The notes below the pieces were generated by a model. It made no database searches. It was not told the origin of the DNA and saw only the letters and a list, made by a program, of their open reading frames with translations. From an uncultured Paracoccaceae bacterium (GTDB lineage: Bacteria; Pseudomonadota; Alphaproteobacteria; Rhodobacterales; Rhodobacteraceae), in contig CANMAI010000004.1 in NCBI GenBank assembly GCA_947495795.1, positions 186,001 through 250,000 on the forward strand: 64,000 nucleotides of DNA, read 5' to 3'. How positions within the stretch are numbered: position 1 is the first letter of the stretch; each line of letters begins with the position of its first letter. This document shows, in pieces, positions 34,282-43,182 of this stretch. A program made the translations under genes and the position numbers.

Positions 34282-35757
34282 TTATTCTGCGGCCACTCTG
34301 GCCGCCGCCTTGGCGTTAAGATCTGCGATAATACTGTCCGCAGCCTCGCGCCCATCACGGATGGCCCACACCACAAGAGAGGCCCCGCGCACGATATCGC
34401 CCACGGCATAAACGCCGGGCAAAGCCGTCTCCTTTGTCGTGAAATCCGCCTTGATCGTACCCCAGCGCGTCACTTCCAACTCGGGCTCGCCCCACAGCTT
34501 CGGCAGCGGCTCCGGCTCAAAACCCAGCGCCTTGATCACAAGATCCGCTTCCTCCGTGTAATCCGCGCCCTCGATCTCCTCGGGGCTTTGACGTCCGGTG
34601 GCATCCGGCGGCCCAAGGCGCATTTTCGCGACCCGAACCCCGCTTACATGCCCGGCCTGCTCGGGCGGTGTTTTCGTGGTTGCCAGATCGCCGACAAAAC
34701 CCTTCGGAGCGGAAAGCCAAACGAATTCAACGCCTTCCTCTTCCGCATTTTCCACCTCGCGCTGGCTGCCGGGCATGTTCGCGCGGTCGCGTCGGTAGAG
34801 GCATTTGACGGATTTGGCACCCTGTCGGACAGAGGTACGCACGCAATCCATCGCCGTATCGCCACCACCAATCACCACGACCCTCTTGCCTTCGGCGTTC
34901 AACTCTCCGCTGTCAAACTCCGGCACCGCATCGCCGAAACTCTTGCGGTTGGACGCTGTCAGGAAATCGATGGCCCGGACGATACCATCCAGCCCCGCAC
35001 CCGGCCCGCCAAGCTCCCGCGATTTGTAGACGCCCGTGGCGATCACCACGGCATCATGCACCGCGCGAATATCGGCAAAGCTGATATCCTCGCCGATATT
35101 GCAGTTCAGCCTGAACGTAACGCCACCTTCGGCCAACTGATCGTTGCGCCGCGCAACGATATCTTTTTCCAGCTTGAAGCCCGGGATGCCATACATCATC
35201 AGCCCGCCCGCACGGTCATACCGATCGTAGATTGTCACCTGAAAGCCCTGCCGCCGCAGCACATCCGCCGCCGCCAGCCCGCCGGGGCCGGAACCGATGA
35301 TACCAATGCTTTCCGTGCGTTCCTCATGCGGCGAGATCGGCTTCACCCAGCCCTCTTCCCAAGCCGTATCGGTGATGTATTTCTCCACCGCACCAATGGT
35401 CACGGTCCCATGCCCGGATTGCTCGATCACGCAATTGCCTTCGCACAGCCGATCCTGCGGGCAGATCCGGCCGCAAATCTCGGGGAAGGTGTTGGTCAGT
35501 TGGGAAACCTCATAGGCCTCCTGCAACCTCCCCTCCGCCGTCAGCCTCAGCCAGTCGGGGATGTTGTTGTGCAAGGGGCAATGCGTCTGGCAATAGGGCA
35601 CGCCGCACTGGCTGCACCGCGCCGATTGCTCCGCCGCCTTTTCCGCCGCAAACTCCCGGTAAATCTCGCCAAAGTCTTCGCGGCGCTCGTCCACCGCCCG
35701 CTTCGGCGGCGTCGCACGCGCCACATCCACAAACTGCAACATCCTGTTCCGCGCCAT
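34282..35757 (-). CDS. gltD: Glutamate synthase (NADPH) small subunit GltD
   Basis: Passes electrons from NADPH to GltB for glutamate synthesis. The start at 35757 (MARNRMLQFVDVARATPPKR) is preferred to the frame start at 35904. It shows two Cys clusters for [4Fe-4S] centres (RCSQCGVPYCQTHCPLHN and ICPQDRLCEGNC), the FAD-binding IGSGPGGLAAADVLRRQGF, and the NADPH-binding VIGGGDTAMDCVRTS. Length about 491. The stop TAA is 4 bases from an iteron array. It does not directly border gltB. Confidence 0.97.
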   Translation of the reverse strand: MARNRMLQFVDVARATPPKRAVDERREDFGEIYREFAAEKAAEQSARCSQCGVPYCQTHCPLHNNIPDWLRLTAEGRLQEAYEVSQLTNTFPEICGRICPQDRLCEGNCVIEQSGHGTVTIGAVEKYITDTAWEEGWVKPISPHEERTESIGIIGSGPGGLAAADVLRRQGFQVTIYDRYDRAGGLMMYGIPGFKLEKDIVARRNDQLAEGGVTFRLNCNIGEDISFADIRAVHDAVVIATGVYKSRELGGPGAGLDGIVRAIDFLTASNRKSFGDAVPEFDSGELNAEGKRVVVIGGGDTAMDCVRTSVRQGAKSVKCLYRRDRANMPGSQREVENAEEEGVEFVWLSAPKGFVGDLATTKTPPEQAGHVSGVRVAKMRLGPPDATGRQSPEEIEGADYTEEADLVIKALGFEPEPLPKLWGEPELEVTRWGTIKADFTTKETALPGVYAVGDIVRGASLVVWAIRDGREAADSIIADLNAKAAARVAAE

Positions 35758-36096
35758 ATAATGATCTCCCAGACCAAGCGATTCGACAAAACAAAGCGAT
35801 TCGAGAGGGGCGCCCTCCAAACCGAAGCACCACACACAAGAACCGCCAAAAACACGTCCCAGAGCCAAAAAGCCTGAAAACAAGCCCAAAACCCTATGAG
35901 ACAAGTTGTATAGTACGGTCGAAAACGGAAATAAAGTCAGATATACTGACCTAATTGAGGATTAACTCGCGCATAGGTTGCATTTTTATCATTTTTCTGC
36001 GGGAAAAAGGTATTAAAGCGGACCTATCTGTATTTCTGGTCCTTCCAACATAGGAATGATAGCACGTCGACAACGTTCCTGTCAGAGTTTTTCCTT
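35758..36096. other. gltD/uppP intergenic region
   Basis: This divergent gap of about 340 bases is relatively A+T-rich around 35900-36050. It should hold the promoters of gltD (leftward) and uppP (rightward). No clear operator or gene is seen. Confidence 0.4.
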
Positions 36097-36900
36097 ATGA
36101 GCCTCGCACACCTACTTCTCCTCGCAATCGTGCAGGGCATCACTGAATTTCTCCCCGTCTCTTCCTCCGGCCACCTGATCCTGCTGCCCGAGCTAACGGG
36201 CCTCAAGGATCAGGGAACCATCCTTGATGTCGCAGTCCATGTCGGAACACTGGGCGCCGTAATGCTCTACTTCCGCGCAGATGTCCTGCGGCTCCTGCAG
36301 GGCATTTCACCTCTGCTCAAAGGCAATCTGAAAGATGAAAACGCCCGCCTCGCATTCCTCCTGATCATGGCCACAATCCCGGTCGTCATCGCAGGCGCAG
36401 CCCTCAAACTCCTTGATCTCGTTGAAGTTCTGCGCTCCCCGGTCGTCGTCGGCTGGGCCACGCTCGTCTTCGGCCTCATCCTCTATTGGGCAGACCGCAC
36501 CGGAAAGGAAACTCTTGCCGCACCGGATTGGAACCTGAACCACGCCGTCAAAATGGGCCTCTGGCAAGCCACAGCCCTCATCCCCGGCGCCTCACGTTCC
36601 GGTGTAACAATCACAGGCGCGAGGGCTCTCGGTTATTCGCGCTCAGAGGGCGCCCGCCTCGCGATGCTGATGTCAATTCCAACAATCATGGCATCGGGCA
36701 TACTTCTCGCAGGAGACGTCATCGCAGAAGCCAATTGGGCGATCGCGAAAGACGCGTCCATCGCCGCAGCATTCGCTTTCGCAGCAGCCCTCATAGCGCT
36801 CAGCCTGATGATGCGCCTTCTCAGAACAGTCAGCTTCACACCATACGTGATCTACCGGATTGCACTCGGAATGCTGATCTTGGGCTTTACCTATTTCTGA
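36097..36900 (+). CDS. uppP: Undecaprenyl-diphosphatase UppP (BacA)
   Basis: Inner-membrane enzyme that recycles undecaprenyl diphosphate for peptidoglycan synthesis; also gives bacitracin resistance. Motifs are GITEFLPVSSSGHLILL near the N-terminus and PGASRSGVTITGARALG, with the acid residues and Ser/Arg expected in the active site. Eight or so membrane helices, 267 residues, normal length. Its stop directly abuts that of the convergent NDUFA9-like gene. Confidence 0.97.
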   Translation: MSLAHLLLLAIVQGITEFLPVSSSGHLILLPELTGLKDQGTILDVAVHVGTLGAVMLYFRADVLRLLQGISPLLKGNLKDENARLAFLLIMATIPVVIAGAALKLLDLVEVLRSPVVVGWATLVFGLILYWADRTGKETLAAPDWNLNHAVKMGLWQATALIPGASRSGVTITGARALGYSRSEGARLAMLMSIPTIMASGILLAGDVIAEANWAIAKDASIAAAFAFAAALIALSLMMRLLRTVSFTPYVIYRIALGMLILGFTYF

Positions 36901-37896
36901 TCAGCTTTTCAAATGCTTGGCGGATTCGGTAATGTCCGAATACTGGCCATAAGGCCGGTAGCTGTAGAGATACTCATCCAGCACCGCCTCCATTGCCACA
37001 GGTTCGATACCAAGATCGCCAAACCCTTTGGCATCCTTCGAGACGACACTATCACGCGCCAAATTCTTCACTTGATCGCGCGTTACCAAGGCAGGCACCA
37101 GGCCACCCGAGAACCTGTTGGCCATATCAAAAAACCAACCCTGAATACGCGCCACAAAAAACGGGATGTTCACGATCAACCGTCGGCGACGAATGGTATC
37201 CAGCATCCGCTCCATCAAAGCACGGAAACTCTCAACCTCCGGTCCGCCCAGCTCAAAAACACCCGAACGGCTTTCACCCACGAGAGCGCTCTCAGCCACC
37301 GCCGCCACATCATCCACATAAACAGGCTGAAAAAGCGTATTCTCACCGATAACAGGTAAAATCGGCGATAGTCGTGCCATACCCGCAAACCGGTTAAAGA
37401 ACTCGTCTTCCGGGCCGAATATGATCGATGGGCGCAGGATGGTGGCCTCCGGCATTGCCTTCAGTACAAGCGCCTCGCCCTCTGATTTGGATCGTGAATA
37501 AGCACTGTCGCTGTCAGTATCCGCTCCAATCGCGGAAATATGCACGAAACGCTTCGCTCCGGCAGAAGCGGCCGCTTCCGCCACGCGCCCGGCGCCTTCA
37601 GCCTGAACAGCTTCAAATGTCTGCTTGCCAGATGGCGCCAGAATACCAACCGCATTCACAACGGCCGAAGCGCCCGCCACAGCGGCAGCCACGCTCGCGT
37701 CATCGCGTATATTCGCCAGCACCGGCTCAACCTGGCCAACAGTGCCATAGGTCCGCACAAACAAAGCTTCATTCGGTCGGCGTACAGCCACCCGTACGCG
37801 CCACCCCGCCCTGGCCATTCTGCGGGCGATATAGCGCCCCACAAAACCGGAACCTCCGAAGATCGTCACAAGGGGCGCTGGTGCTGACATGGCCAT
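36901..37896 (-). CDS. NDUFA9-like complex I-associated NAD(P)-binding protein
   Basis: A short-chain-dehydrogenase-like protein of 331 residues (atypical SDR). It has the GxxGxxG motif in TIFGGSGFVGRYIARRMARA, then KRFVHISAIGAD, SAYSRSKSEGEALV (Tyr/Lys-like positions) and ATILRPSIIFGPEDEFFNRF. These match the NDUFA9 subgroup found in alphaproteobacteria, related to an accessory subunit of respiratory complex I. The substrate is unknown; a structural NADPH-binding role is known for the mitochondrial relative. Confidence 0.88.
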   Translation of the reverse strand: MAMSAPAPLVTIFGGSGFVGRYIARRMARAGWRVRVAVRRPNEALFVRTYGTVGQVEPVLANIRDDASVAAAVAGASAVVNAVGILAPSGKQTFEAVQAEGAGRVAEAAASAGAKRFVHISAIGADTDSDSAYSRSKSEGEALVLKAMPEATILRPSIIFGPEDEFFNRFAGMARLSPILPVIGENTLFQPVYVDDVAAVAESALVGESRSGVFELGGPEVESFRALMERMLDTIRRRRLIVNIPFFVARIQGWFFDMANRFSGGLVPALVTRDQVKNLARDSVVSKDAKGFGDLGIEPVAMEAVLDEYLYSYRPYGQYSDITESAKHLKS

Positions 37897-38069
37897 GCTC
37901 TTTCTATAGCTCCGCTACGGATACTCCCCTCGCCCCAACCTAACAAGACAGAATTCCAACTAAAGAGATCGTTAAAGCGCCATTTGTCGGAAAGCCGGGT
38001 GCACCAACCGCCAAAACCACGTTGACAGCCCAGCGGACGACAGCTAAACGGCACTCTCCGAAAGCACCT

Positions 38070-38156
<87 letters not shown>

Positions 38157-38475
38157 AATTTCCAGAACATAACAATTAGAAGTGATTGAAAAACAGGCCT
38201 TTTTCGGGGTCTGAGAGAACGTAGCTGACCGCTATTACCCAACAAACAGCACCCATTTGTGGGTAACGAGCGCAAGTTTCCGAGTTCGGAGCATCATGAC
38301 CCAGATGCCACCAGGGTCAGGACCCATTGATTTCCTTTGTGCGACATGATTCATCGGTCGAAAATCGAGCGGTGATATGAGCGATCTATATTGGTTGGAT
38401 GATGCGGTTGACGGCGAAGCGATCAGTGAGGCAGTCACGCGTGCCACGATGCCTTTGTTGAGATCAAATCTGTCG
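38157..38475. other. Stretch behind tRNA-Leu without a recognised gene
   Basis: An 81-codon minus-strand frame (38235-38480) lies here, but it resembles no family that I know. A small inverted repeat GAAAAA/TTTTTC at 38188-38205 may help terminate the tRNA transcript. The area seems to be junk next to the integration end. Confidence 0.4.
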
Positions 38476-38479
38476 ATCA

Positions 38480-39010
38480 ACTGGCGCTGTCAACGGCGGC
38501 GTAAAAGTCGGCCATTGGTTGCCTTGCCCCAGTCCCAGGGCCGCCCCTTGTCGCGCGCTTCTATAGCGTTTCGACTTAAACTTGAATCGCTTTTCGCTGT
38601 CTCTCGCCTTTGGCTCGAATGCGAAAAGCGATGAGTGGTGTCTCAAGTTTAAGTCGAAGCGCTTCTAGTTGCAGATCACGCCGGGTGAGGTCAATGCCGA
38701 CACCTGCGCCCCACGGATGATCCGCGACATCGGTCTCCGCGATCTTCTGCCGCCCTTACCGATGGCGACGACAAGCTTGATCTCTTAGTGCAGGTTGTTC
38801 GTCTCTGGCAGGTAGGATGCGGTCGCGGGTGTGTCCACCACCGCGTCGGCAGACCTCGTAAAAAAGAACGATGGGTCGCGGTCGGGATCCGTGCCCATCA
38901 CATGCGAATGAGCAGCATCGTTGCGGCCCACGCAGCAGACGCGATGTACCGCAAACCGGTCATCGGACGGCGAGGTTCGCCTGCTGGGGCGGTTCGAAAA
39001 TGGAGATCAC
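38480..39010 (-). pseudogene. Fumarylpyruvate-hydrolase-like (FAH family) pseudogene
   Basis: Starts at a GTG overlapping the gentisate dioxygenase stop, then reads ISIFEPPQQANLAV, followed in shifting frames by VGRNDAAHSHVMG and DPSFFFTRSADAVVDTPAT, YLPETNNLH, EIKLVVAIGKGG, and finally EARDKGRPWDWGKA. These are segments in the order found in fumarylacetoacetate hydrolase-fold enzymes, which cleave fumarylpyruvate in gentisate breakdown. Several frameshifts, stops and a MITE-like insertion (38564-38665) destroy it, and the 3' third is missing. Confidence 0.75.
38564..38665. mobile_element. 102-bp MITE-like element inside the FAH pseudogene
   Basis: GCGTTTCGACTTAAACTTGA at the left end is matched by TCAAGTTTAAGTCGAAGCGC at the right end, an inverted repeat of 20 bases with one mismatch. 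Inside are further inverted repeats (ATCGCTTTTCGC and GCGAAAAGCGAT). A TA lies at each boundary (38562-38563 and 38666-38667). Removing the element plus one TA restores a readable peptide (RDLQLEARDKGRPW on the minus strand), so the site and the TA duplication are supported. This fits a non-autonomous element moved by an IS630/Tc1-type transposase, which is inference. Confidence 0.78.
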
Positions 39011-40056
39011 TGATTTCCCCTGTGGTCGCGGAAAAGACCCAGCTTTTCCTGAATGGGTCGGTCTGAGTACGAAAAAAGCACAGCATCTTCGTCCGTCTCA
39101 AAACGCAGCTCGTGCCACGAGGGTACGACGAAGACATCGCGAGGCTCCCAATCAACACGCAGGTCGCGGATATAGGCGCGGCCAGATCCTTCGACACCAA
39201 CGTAGACAGTTGCATCGGTTGATTTGTAAGGCGCCCCGTCGAAGCCCTTAGGCAGCAGTTGCAGGCAGGTGCCGATGGTGGGCATGGCCCAACCGCCGTC
39301 GACGGGATTGATATAGCGCATCTTCAGCCCGTGAGCCGGATCCCAGCCATCAGAACGGCGCATAACCTCCAGAGCCTCGCGCGAACGCGCGTATGGGTAA
39401 TTGAAGATCGGTGAAGTCGGGGCCGCTTTCTCATAGCCAAGCGGCAACATATTGGCGCCGTAGCGCGCGATGCTGTCGCCAATCGGCGTCGTGATCTGCT
39501 GCTGATCCTCGCCAAGTCCCTCGGCAAAGCTCGCATCGAGAAACTGAACGACCGGAATGTCCAGCCCGTCTAGCCAGAAGATCGGGGCGTCGCTGCTATT
39601 GCCGTGATCGTGCCATTCCCAGTTCGGCGTGATGACAAAATCCCCAAAGGCCATTTCTGTCTTTTCCCCGCCGACGGCAGTAAAGCCTCCCGCGCTTTCC
39701 AGCACGAAGCGCAGGGCGCTTTGCGTGTGGCGGTGGGCAGGGGCCACTTCGCCGGGCATAACGCATTGGATACCTGCATAAAGAGAGGTCGTGACCTTGG
39801 ACGTTCCCTTGAGCCCCGGATTTTCGAGGATCAGAACCCGGCGCTCGGCTTCCTTGGCGGTAATCAGGTCTGCGGCCTCCAGCAGGCGCGAACGCACGCT
39901 GTCGTAGGACCATTTGAAGGCCAGACAGTCGGATTTGGGTTCGGGCGTGATGATGCCCGACATGACCGACCAAAGCGCGCGCATACTTTCAGGTTCAATA
40001 GCGTCGTAGAACGCTTTGCGGGCAGGAGTGTCGTCGGGTTTTCCGGTTGGGCTCAT
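39007..40056 (-). CDS. Gentisate 1,2-dioxygenase
   Basis: Fe(II) bicupin enzyme that opens the ring of gentisate to maleylpyruvate. The start at 40056 follows a GAGGAA site and is 10 bases after the ligase stop; the longer frame overlaps the ligase. Visible are the cupin metal motif PAHRHTQSALRFVLE, EWHDHGNSSDAPIFWLDGLD, and a second cupin with a late SWHELRFE. 349 residues, the usual size. It is the third gene of the aromatic-acid operon. The next gene, for maleyl/fumarylpyruvate hydrolysis, is broken. Confidence 0.92.
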   Translation of the reverse strand: MSPTGKPDDTPARKAFYDAIEPESMRALWSVMSGIITPEPKSDCLAFKWSYDSVRSRLLEAADLITAKEAERRVLILENPGLKGTSKVTTSLYAGIQCVMPGEVAPAHRHTQSALRFVLESAGGFTAVGGEKTEMAFGDFVITPNWEWHDHGNSSDAPIFWLDGLDIPVVQFLDASFAEGLGEDQQQITTPIGDSIARYGANMLPLGYEKAAPTSPIFNYPYARSREALEVMRRSDGWDPAHGLKMRYINPVDGGWAMPTIGTCLQLLPKGFDGAPYKSTDATVYVGVEGSGRAYIRDLRVDWEPRDVFVVPSWHELRFETDEDAVLFSYSDRPIQEKLGLFRDHRGNQ

Positions 40057-40066
40057 CGGGGTTTCC

Positions 40067-41590
40067 TCATTCAGTGGCATCCATTGTGCGCAGACGCTGG
40101 CGGTCGATCTTGTCGGTTCCAGTTTTTGGCAGCGCGTCGAGAAAGACGATCTCGCGCGGGTATTTGTGGGGTAGCAGCATGCGCTTGGCATGGGCCTGAA
40201 GCTCGTCCTTCAGTGCTGGTCCCGCAACGCCGCGCGGTGTGACCCATGCTTTCAGCGTCATACGGCGGTCGGGCAACTCAACAGCCTGCACGCAGGCCTC
40301 GACCACCGAAGGATGCTCATTAAGGGCCAGTTCGATTTCCAGTGGATAGACCCATTGCCCCGATACTTTCACCAGATCGTCGGCGCGGCCTTTGAAGTAG
40401 TAAAAACCGTCAGCATCGCGCGCGAACCGATCGCCTGTGTCGATCCAGCCATCGCACATGGTTTCAGCGGTTTTCTCGGGGCGGTTCCAGTAATACTTCG
40501 CCCCGGAGACGCCTGCGACCTGCATCACCCCTTCCTGACCATCGGCGGCTTCGGTGCCATCTGGCAGCACAAGGCGCACACCGTAGCCCGGCACAACGCG
40601 TCCGGCGGAACCGGGGCGGCGTTGGGCCTCGGTGTTGGACAGGTAGATATGTAGCATTTCGGTCGAGCCGAGCCCCTCCACGATGGGCTTGCCAAAGCGA
40701 GCGATCCAATCTTCGGACAGATCGTTGGAGAGGATTTCCGCAGCGGATACAAAAAGGCGGACCGACGACATATCCGCGCCATCCAACCCATGCTTCTGCA
40801 GCATCGTGTAGACGGTTGGCAGAGCAAAGAAGATCGTTGGGCGGTACCGCGCAAGACAAGACAATACCCGCTCGGGCGTAGGCCGTCCGGTCAGCAGAAC
40901 CGCGGCGGCTCCCACGCTCATCGGGAAGGTAACCGAATTACCGAAACCATAGGCGAAAAAGATCTTGGGAACCGAAAAACAGATATCACCAGGGCCGATA
41001 TCAAGCACATGGCGGGCGTAGCTGTGCGCGGTGAATGCCGCATCCTCATGGCGATGTACAACGCCTTTTGGTTTGCCGGTCGAGCCGCTGGAATACATCC
41101 AGAACGCCATATCGCCCCGCGCCGTCTGGTGTTCGTTCAGCGTTGGTGCCTCAGCAGCCCACGGGCGGTCCGATACGATAATTACCGGCACAGTTGCGTC
41201 CGCGAAATGTGCCGCGTACTCAGCTCCGCTGACGATGGCCTTCGCGGCGCTGTCCTCAAGGTAGAATGCCAGCAATTCCGGCGGAGACAGCGTGTTGATC
41301 AGCATCGGCACAAGGCCCGCGCGCATCGCTCCCATGATGGCGGCAGGATAGGAGGGTTCGTCGTCGAGAAACAGCAGCACACGGTCGCCCGGGGCGCAAA
41401 AGCGGCTCAGGTGGTTGCCGATCCGCGCCGCTTCGGCTGCCAATTCGCCGTAGGTCACCACACCGTTATCGTGAAAGATCGCAGGATTATCCGCCCGCTC
41501 GGGCAGGTTGTCCCACAGCAATCGCGCGGCGTTGTACTGTTCGGGCAGATCGAAGCCAATCTCGTTGGGTGCAGCGCTGGGGAGGGTCAT
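40067..41590 (-). CDS. Benzoate-CoA ligase family enzyme (probable salicylate/hydroxybenzoate-CoA ligase)
   Basis: A 507-residue ANL-superfamily adenylating enzyme that forms an acyl-AMP and then a CoA thioester. The P-loop-like YSSGSTGKPKGVVHRHED, the DTGDRFARD hinge motif and the C-terminal catalytic Lys in PKTGTDKIDRQRL are present. The start (FDLPEQYNAARLLWDNLPER) and general form fit the benzoate-CoA ligase subgroup. With the neighbours, the likely substrate is salicylate, but anthranilate or another hydroxybenzoate is possible. It overlaps the monooxygenase gene by four bases. Confidence 0.85.
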   Translation of the reverse strand: MTLPSAAPNEIGFDLPEQYNAARLLWDNLPERADNPAIFHDNGVVTYGELAAEAARIGNHLSRFCAPGDRVLLFLDDEPSYPAAIMGAMRAGLVPMLINTLSPPELLAFYLEDSAAKAIVSGAEYAAHFADATVPVIIVSDRPWAAEAPTLNEHQTARGDMAFWMYSSGSTGKPKGVVHRHEDAAFTAHSYARHVLDIGPGDICFSVPKIFFAYGFGNSVTFPMSVGAAAVLLTGRPTPERVLSCLARYRPTIFFALPTVYTMLQKHGLDGADMSSVRLFVSAAEILSNDLSEDWIARFGKPIVEGLGSTEMLHIYLSNTEAQRRPGSAGRVVPGYGVRLVLPDGTEAADGQEGVMQVAGVSGAKYYWNRPEKTAETMCDGWIDTGDRFARDADGFYYFKGRADDLVKVSGQWVYPLEIELALNEHPSVVEACVQAVELPDRRMTLKAWVTPRGVAGPALKDELQAHAKRMLLPHKYPREIVFLDALPKTGTDKIDRQRLRTMDATE

Positions 41591-42729
41591 GCCACTTCCA
41601 GATCAATGTCGCGGCGGCGCAGTTCGTCTGTGAAGACCGGCGCCAACCGTTGCAGTCGCTCCGCATCGAGCCGCCCCGCCCGCCGGATATAACTCAGTGC
41701 AAATGGCCACGGCGCCATCGCCATATGCGCGTCGAATTCCTCGTACCAAGCGGCAGACCGCCTGGCGGCCTTGGTGATTTTCTCGAGGACTGGCTGGCGG
41801 GCAGATTGATAGGCGGGCAGCGCATGCCGGACATTCCAGTCTTGGTCGCGCAACGCGCAGACCAGTGCCATCACATCCTCCAACGCCAACCGCGTCCCTG
41901 ATCCGATGGAAAAGTGCGCGGTGTGCAATGCATCGCCCACCAACACCCGATTGCCGCTGTGCCAGGTGTCGCAAGACAGGTTCGGAAACTGACGCCAGTT
42001 TGAACCGTTGGGGATCAGCGATGCCCCTTCGAGGTATTCTGCAAAGAGCGCCGTGCATTTGGAGCGGTACGCGGCTTCTTCCATCTGGGCAAATCCCGTG
42101 CGCTCAAAGGTGTCAGGCCTCATCTCGATGATGAAGGTCGCACGCCCCGGCGCATAGCTGTAATGGTGCGCATTCATCGGGCCGTATTCCGTATCGATGA
42201 AGGTCTGCGTCAGCGCGTCGAATTCCCGGTCCGCACCGTACCAGACGAAGCGATTGCCGAGGTGGTCGATTCTCTCGCCATAGGCTTCCTGCTCTGCGGT
42301 GCGAAGCATACTGTTGAGACCATCCGCACCAATGACAAGATCGGTCGCAGGCAGATCGGCAAGCGTTGCCACACGGGTGTTATATCGCGGCACGATACCC
42401 ATATCGGCGGCCCGCGCCTGCAATAGTTTGAGCAGTTCCAAGCGACCTATGGCCGCGAAACCCACGCCGTCGATCACAATCCGCTCGCCCTTGTGATTAA
42501 TGACGATGTCAGACCAGCTCTGCATATGTGGCTCGATCAGATCCGCGGTTTCAGGGTCGCCGGCGCGCAAGAAACCAAGTGCTTGGTCCGAAAACACGAC
42601 GCCGAACCCGAAAGTGGCGTCAGGAGCATTCTGTTCGATCACTTCAATCTCAAGATCGGGGCGCGTGCGCCTGAGCAGGATAGCGGCGTAAAGGCCCGCA
42701 GGCCCCGCACCGAGAATGGCGATCTTCAT
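41587..42729 (-). CDS. FAD monooxygenase, salicylyl-CoA 5-hydroxylase-like
   Basis: The start at 42729 follows GGGAGGAG and the N-terminus is the FAD fold (MKIAILGAGPAGLYAAILLR). The middle and end contain the second FAD motif VLVGDALHTAHFSIGSGTRL. This TAHFSIGSGTRLALED pattern is typical of CoA-thioester hydroxylases such as salicylyl-CoA 5-hydroxylase and the monooxygenase half of 2-aminobenzoyl-CoA monooxygenase. Product would be gentisyl-CoA if the substrate is salicylyl-CoA. Length 380. It is the first gene of its operon. Confidence 0.85.
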   Translation of the reverse strand: MKIAILGAGPAGLYAAILLRRTRPDLEIEVIEQNAPDATFGFGVVFSDQALGFLRAGDPETADLIEPHMQSWSDIVINHKGERIVIDGVGFAAIGRLELLKLLQARAADMGIVPRYNTRVATLADLPATDLVIGADGLNSMLRTAEQEAYGERIDHLGNRFVWYGADREFDALTQTFIDTEYGPMNAHHYSYAPGRATFIIEMRPDTFERTGFAQMEEAAYRSKCTALFAEYLEGASLIPNGSNWRQFPNLSCDTWHSGNRVLVGDALHTAHFSIGSGTRLALEDVMALVCALRDQDWNVRHALPAYQSARQPVLEKITKAARRSAAWYEEFDAHMAMAPWPFALSYIRRAGRLDAERLQRLAPVFTDELRRRDIDLEVA

Positions 42730-43182
42730 GTCTCCTCCCTGCCGAAGTTCCAAAATATTCCATTGCGTAATTATTTCCTTTATACGTAAAATATGTAACT
42801 TTGAGAAGGAAGTCAAAATGGGTTTCACCATATGATGTCATGTAGACTGGTGGGGTGCGATGCAGCGGGGATCATCTTTATCTCAACTGTTTCAGATGGA
42901 TGGATGCGGCATTCCACGAGATGACGGACGCTTTCCGCTTTGATCAATGCAACTTGCAGGATCACAGCCTGTTTGCCACGCCATCACTCGATGCATGGCC
43001 GACCTTTCAGGCGCCAACGCAATTTGGTCAGCGACGCGAGCATTGGGCCGCGGTACGATTTTTCGCGGGATGACGTACCGGTTGCGGTGGGCCGCGAAGA
43101 CCGGATATGTGTGAAAAAGTCGAATGGCGGAATTGAAAAGCGGCGATGCCCGAGCAGATCCGTAGTTTGTTGGAGAGCTACC
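42730..43182. promoter_or_regulatory. Divergent control region of the aromatic operon and IclR gene
   Basis: This 453-base gap separates the leftward catabolic operon from the rightward IclR-family gene. TTCCAAAATATTCCA at 42748-42762 resembles the IclR-type operator TGGAAATnATTTCCA in part, 19 bases from the monooxygenase start. The A+T-rich stretch 42748-42810 should contain the promoter. The rest (42850-43180) shows no convincing gene. Confidence 0.45.

Noticed and set aside
38377-38634. Open frame starting MSDLYWL, similar to the start of IS5-type transposases
   Set aside because: Only seven residues match; the rest is unrelated and crosses the MITE-like element, so I do not call an IS5 remnant.
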